The notes under the pieces are model-generated. The model did not search any database. It saw nothing but the letters and a program-made list of their open reading frames with translations, and was not told the origin of the DNA. From assembly GCA_947464585.1 (NCBI GenBank), contig CANHYS010000114.1:1-6836 (forward strand): a stretch of DNA of 6,836 bases. Reading direction: 5' to 3'. This stretch comes from Planctomycetaceae bacterium. GTDB taxonomy: Bacteria > Planctomycetota > Planctomycetia > Pirellulales > UBA1268. The translations under genes and the position numbers were made by a program. Below, in pieces: positions 4,664 through 6,836 of this stretch. Position 1 is the stretch's first letter. Each line of letters begins with the position of its first letter.

Positions 4664-6199
4664 ATGCAACCTCTCGAAATGTCCGCCGTCGATCTGGTCG
4701 CCGCCCTGCGGCAGGGCGACATCACGGCCGTGCAATGCACGACGGCGTTTCTTGACCGGATCGAGGCCACCAACGGCACGATCAACGCTTTCCTGACAGT
4801 TGATCGTGAGGGAGCGTTCGCGCGGGCGGCCGACATCGACGCCCGACGGAAGGCTGGCAAGCCGCTGGGAGCCCTCGCCGGCCTGCCGGTGGCCCTCAAA
4901 GACGTGCTCTGCACCACCGACATGCCCACCACCTGTGCGTCGAAGATGCTGAAGGGCTTTCGGCCGCCCTACGATGCCGACGTGGTCGCCCGGCTGCGGC
5001 GGGCCGATGCGGTGTTCGTGGGCAAGACCAACATGGACGAGTTCGCGATGGGCGGCTCGAACGAGAATTCTGCCTTCGGCCCGGTTCGCAACCCGTGGGA
5101 CCTGTCGCGTGCCCCAGGTGGCTCAAGCGGCGGTTCGGCAGCCTGCGTGGCGGGCGACATGGCCCCCGTGGCGATCGGCTCCGACACCGGCGGCTCGATC
5201 CGTCAGCCCGCCGGCCTCTGCGGCATCACCGGACTCAAGCCGACCTACGGCCGCGTCAGTCGCCGTGGCCTGGTCGCCTTCGCGTCGAGCCTCGACCAGA
5301 TCGGCCCGATGGCCCGCAGCGCCGCCGACTGCGCCCTGATCATGGAGACGATCGCGGGGCACGATCCGGGCGACTCCACCTCGCTGGCCGTCGACGTGCC
5401 TCGCTACACCGACCTGCTCGACAAGCCGCTGGCCGGCGTGCGGATCGGCCGCGTGCCCGAACACTACGCCGAGGGCCTCGATCCCGAAGTGGCCAAGGGC
5501 GTGGAGGAGGCGTTTGCCGTGCTCAAGGCAGCCGGCGCGACCGTCCACGACGTGCAGCTGCCACACGCGAAGTATGGCATCCCCACCTACTATCTGATCG
5601 CGCCCTGCGAGGCGTCGAGCAATCTCGCCCGCTATGACGGGGCGCACTATGGACATCGGGCCGAGCCCGTGAAGGGCCACCGGGCGGAGCCCGCGAAGGG
5701 CAATACCACGAAAGCCGGCGGCTTCGAATCGCCGCTCGTCGAAATGTATTGCCGCAGCCGGGCCGAGGGTTTTGGGCCGGAGGTGAAGCGGCGGGTCATG
5801 CTCGGCACCTACGCCCTCTCGGCGGGCTACTACGACGCCTACTACGCCAAGGCCCTGCGGGTGAGGCGACTGATCCGGCAGGACTATCTCGATGCCTTCC
5901 AGTCGGTCGATCTCATCGGCGGCCCCGTCTCGGCCACGCCCGCCTTCAAGCTTGGCGAAAAGACCGACGACCCACTGGCGATGTATCTCGTCGACCTCTA
6001 CACGGTGGGCACCAATCTGGCTGGCGTGGGCGGCATCTCATTCCCGTGCGGCTTCACGAAGTCGGGCCTGCCGATCGGGTTCCAGTTGCAGGCGCCGCCA
6101 CTGGCCGAGCCGCTCTTGCTCCAGGCGGCCGACCGTTTCCAACGGCTCACCGACTGGCACCGCCGTCGGCCCAAGGCTGCAGGGGAGGTGAAGGCATGA
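4664..6199 (+). CDS. gatA: Asp-tRNA(Asn)/Glu-tRNA(Gln) amidotransferase subunit A (GatA)
   Basis: The glutaminase subunit of cytoplasmic GatCAB, an amidase-signature enzyme that frees ammonia from glutamine and feeds it to GatB. It is 511 residues against ~485 typical. The Ser-cisSer-Lys triad is intact: K79 in ALKD, S154 in GGSSGGS and S178 in [12 protein letters not shown]. These numbers equal those of Staphylococcus aureus GatA, which supports the ATG at 4664-4666 as start. An ATG at 4679 is a possible alternative, and an upstream in-frame start at 4538 lies inside gatC. The extra length is concentrated at about 331-355, where an octapeptide is duplicated ([16 protein letters not shown]) and followed by a loose [10 protein letters not shown] stretch, before the conserved [13 protein letters not shown] (365-377). 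[15 protein letters not shown] (380-394) also matches GatA. No Shine-Dalgarno is obvious. The stop overlaps the gatB start as ATGA. Confidence 0.96.
   Translation: MQPLEMSAVDLVAALRQGDITAVQCTTAFLDRIEATNGTINAFLTVDREGAFARAADIDARRKAGKPLGALAGLPVALKDVLCTTDMPTTCASKMLKGFRPPYDADVVARLRRADAVFVGKTNMDEFAMGGSNENSAFGPVRNPWDLSRAPGGSSGGSAACVAGDMAPVAIGSDTGGSIRQPAGLCGITGLKPTYGRVSRRGLVAFASSLDQIGPMARSAADCALIMETIAGHDPGDSTSLAVDVPRYTDLLDKPLAGVRIGRVPEHYAEGLDPEVAKGVEEAFAVLKAAGATVHDVQLPHAKYGIPTYYLIAPCEASSNLARYDGAHYGHRAEPVKGHRAEPAKGNTTKAGGFESPLVEMYCRSRAEGFGPEVKRRVMLGTYALSAGYYDAYYAKALRVRRLIRQDYLDAFQSVDLIGGPVSATPAFKLGEKTDDPLAMYLVDLYTVGTNLAGVGGISFPCGFTKSGLPIGFQLQAPPLAEPLLLQAADRFQRLTDWHRRRPKAAGEVKA
5651..5698 (+). repeat. 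24-bp tandem duplication within gatA
   Basis: Two adjacent 24-bp units, 5651-5674 and 5675-5698, are identical at 20 of 24 positions. They encode GHRAEPVK and GHRAEPAK in frame. Each unit contains a small hairpin, CGGGC-NNN-GCCCG (5657-5669 and 5681-5693). Three of the four differences are at third codon positions and silent. The other changes Val to Ala. This pattern suggests a duplication retained under coding constraint. Confidence 0.7.
6184..6190 (+). promoter_or_regulatory. Strong Shine-Dalgarno site for gatB
   Basis: GGAGGTG (6184-6190) lies inside the last codons of gatA, 5 nt before the gatB ATG at 6196-6198. It is among the best ribosome binding sites in the window and fixes the gatB start. 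Together with the ATGA overlap it points to coupled, near-equal translation of GatA and GatB. Confidence 0.75.
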
Positions 6200-6836
6200 C
6201 GAGCGCCGCACCCTACACCACGATCATCGGCCTGGAAGTGCACGTGCAGTTGATGACCCGCACGAAGCTCTTCTGCGGCTGCTCCACGAAGTTTGGTGGT
6301 GCACCGAACACGCAGGTCTGCCCGACCTGCCTGGGCCTGCCGGGATCGCTGCCGGTGATGAACCGGCAGGCCTTCGACCTCGCTCTGCGGGCGGCCTTGG
6401 CCCTCGAGTGCACGATCGCCCCGTTCACGAAGTGGGACCGCAAGAACTACTTCTATCCCGATCTGCCCAAGGGCTATCAGATCAGCCAGTTCGACCTGCC
6501 GTTTTCGAGCGACGGCACGCTCGAGGTTGTCGATCCGAAGGGGGCCTTCGAGCCGCGGCGTGTGGGCATCATCCGGGTGCACCTGGAAGAAGACGCCGGC
6601 AAGAGCATGCACGACGAGGCGGCCGGCACGGGCGACACCCGCATCGACCTGAACCGCGCCGGCACGCCCCTATGCGAGATCGTCACGCAGCCCGACCTGC
6701 GAAGCCCACAGGAGGCGCGGGCCTGGCTCAACGAACTGAAGCTCCTGCTTGTCTATCTCGGCGTGAGCGACTGCAACATGCAGGAGGGAAGCCTGCGGGT
6801 CGACGCCAACGTCAACCTGCATATTCCGCAGGCCGA
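6196..6836 (+). CDS. gatB: Asp-tRNA(Asn)/Glu-tRNA(Gln) amidotransferase subunit B (GatB), 5' part
   Basis: The tRNA-binding kinase/transamidase subunit of GatCAB. It phosphorylates the mischarged Glu or Asp on tRNA and then amidates it with ammonia from GatA. About 213 of the usual ~480 residues are visible before the window ends, all in the N-terminal catalytic cradle. The start reads [20 protein letters not shown], the standard GatB opening. Cysteines 27, 29, 42 and 45 (CGC, CPTC) are the zinc-site ligands. [18 protein letters not shown], the [14 protein letters not shown] segment and [18 protein letters not shown] are further GatB signatures, and the last ends in the family's usual E-P/QPD run. 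[13 protein letters not shown] sits at the window end. No frameshift is seen. The C-terminal helical and YqeY-like domains lie outside the window, so completeness cannot be judged. Confidence 0.96.
   Translation, partial: MTSAAPYTTIIGLEVHVQLMTRTKLFCGCSTKFGGAPNTQVCPTCLGLPGSLPVMNRQAFDLALRAALALECTIAPFTKWDRKNYFYPDLPKGYQISQFDLPFSSDGTLEVVDPKGAFEPRRVGIIRVHLEEDAGKSMHDEAAGTGDTRIDLNRAGTPLCEIVTQPDLRSPQEARAWLNELKLLLVYLGVSDCNMQEGSLRVDANVNLHIPQA

Noticed and set aside
1..6836. Mobile element, CRISPR, toxin-antitoxin, defence or secondary-metabolite system
   Set aside because: No terminal repeats, integrase or transposase, spacer-repeat pattern, or unexplained gene of convincing coding quality is present. 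Every stretch over 300 bp is accounted for by housekeeping genes or the thrC/DksA intergenic region.

Overview
This is a GC-rich (roughly 65%), gene-dense chromosomal segment. It shows no mobile element, CRISPR array, tRNA or rRNA. Gene content and protein style (four-cysteine L28, YteA-like TraR/DksA protein next to lspA, GatCAB) suggest a high-GC bacterium, and my best guess is a planctomycete of the Pirellulales type. That assignment is an inference from family resemblance. GTG starts are likely for thrC, rpmB and gatC, and Shine-Dalgarno sites range from strong (gatB, hisN, thrC) to absent (lspA, gatA).

Layout. The left edge holds the last ~33 codons of an unidentified plus-strand gene (stop at 102-104). 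It converges on thrC, a zinc-ribbon threonine synthase on the minus strand (160-1569). A divergent intergenic region of about 350 bp (1570-1921) follows, with a recognisable sigma70-type promoter firing rightward. That promoter should drive a compact cluster: a TraR/DksA-family zinc-finger regulator (1922-2335), lspA signal peptidase II (2352-2906) and an inositol-monophosphatase-family protein that looks like a HisN histidinol-phosphatase (2903-3751, overlapping lspA by ATGA). A 94-bp gap with a 12-bp inverted repeat and a second candidate promoter leads to rpmB (ribosomal protein L28, 3846-4163). A run of three hairpins separates rpmB from gatC (4266-4583), gatA (4664-6199) and gatB (from 6196, cut by the window end). 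gatC, gatA and gatB encode the three subunits of the tRNA-dependent amidotransferase.

How it works together. The right half is translation-related: L28 builds the large ribosomal subunit, and GatCAB corrects Glu-tRNA(Gln) and/or Asp-tRNA(Asn). The left half combines amino-acid synthesis (threonine, probably histidine) with lipoprotein maturation and a possible transcription regulator of the stringent-response type.

This is mostly ordinary housekeeping sequence, and I see no convincing undescribed system. The points worth a second look are small. They are inverted repeats built around both candidate promoters, the hairpin array between rpmB and gatC, an in-frame 24-bp tandem duplication inside gatA, and an enlarged loop next to the LspA active site.
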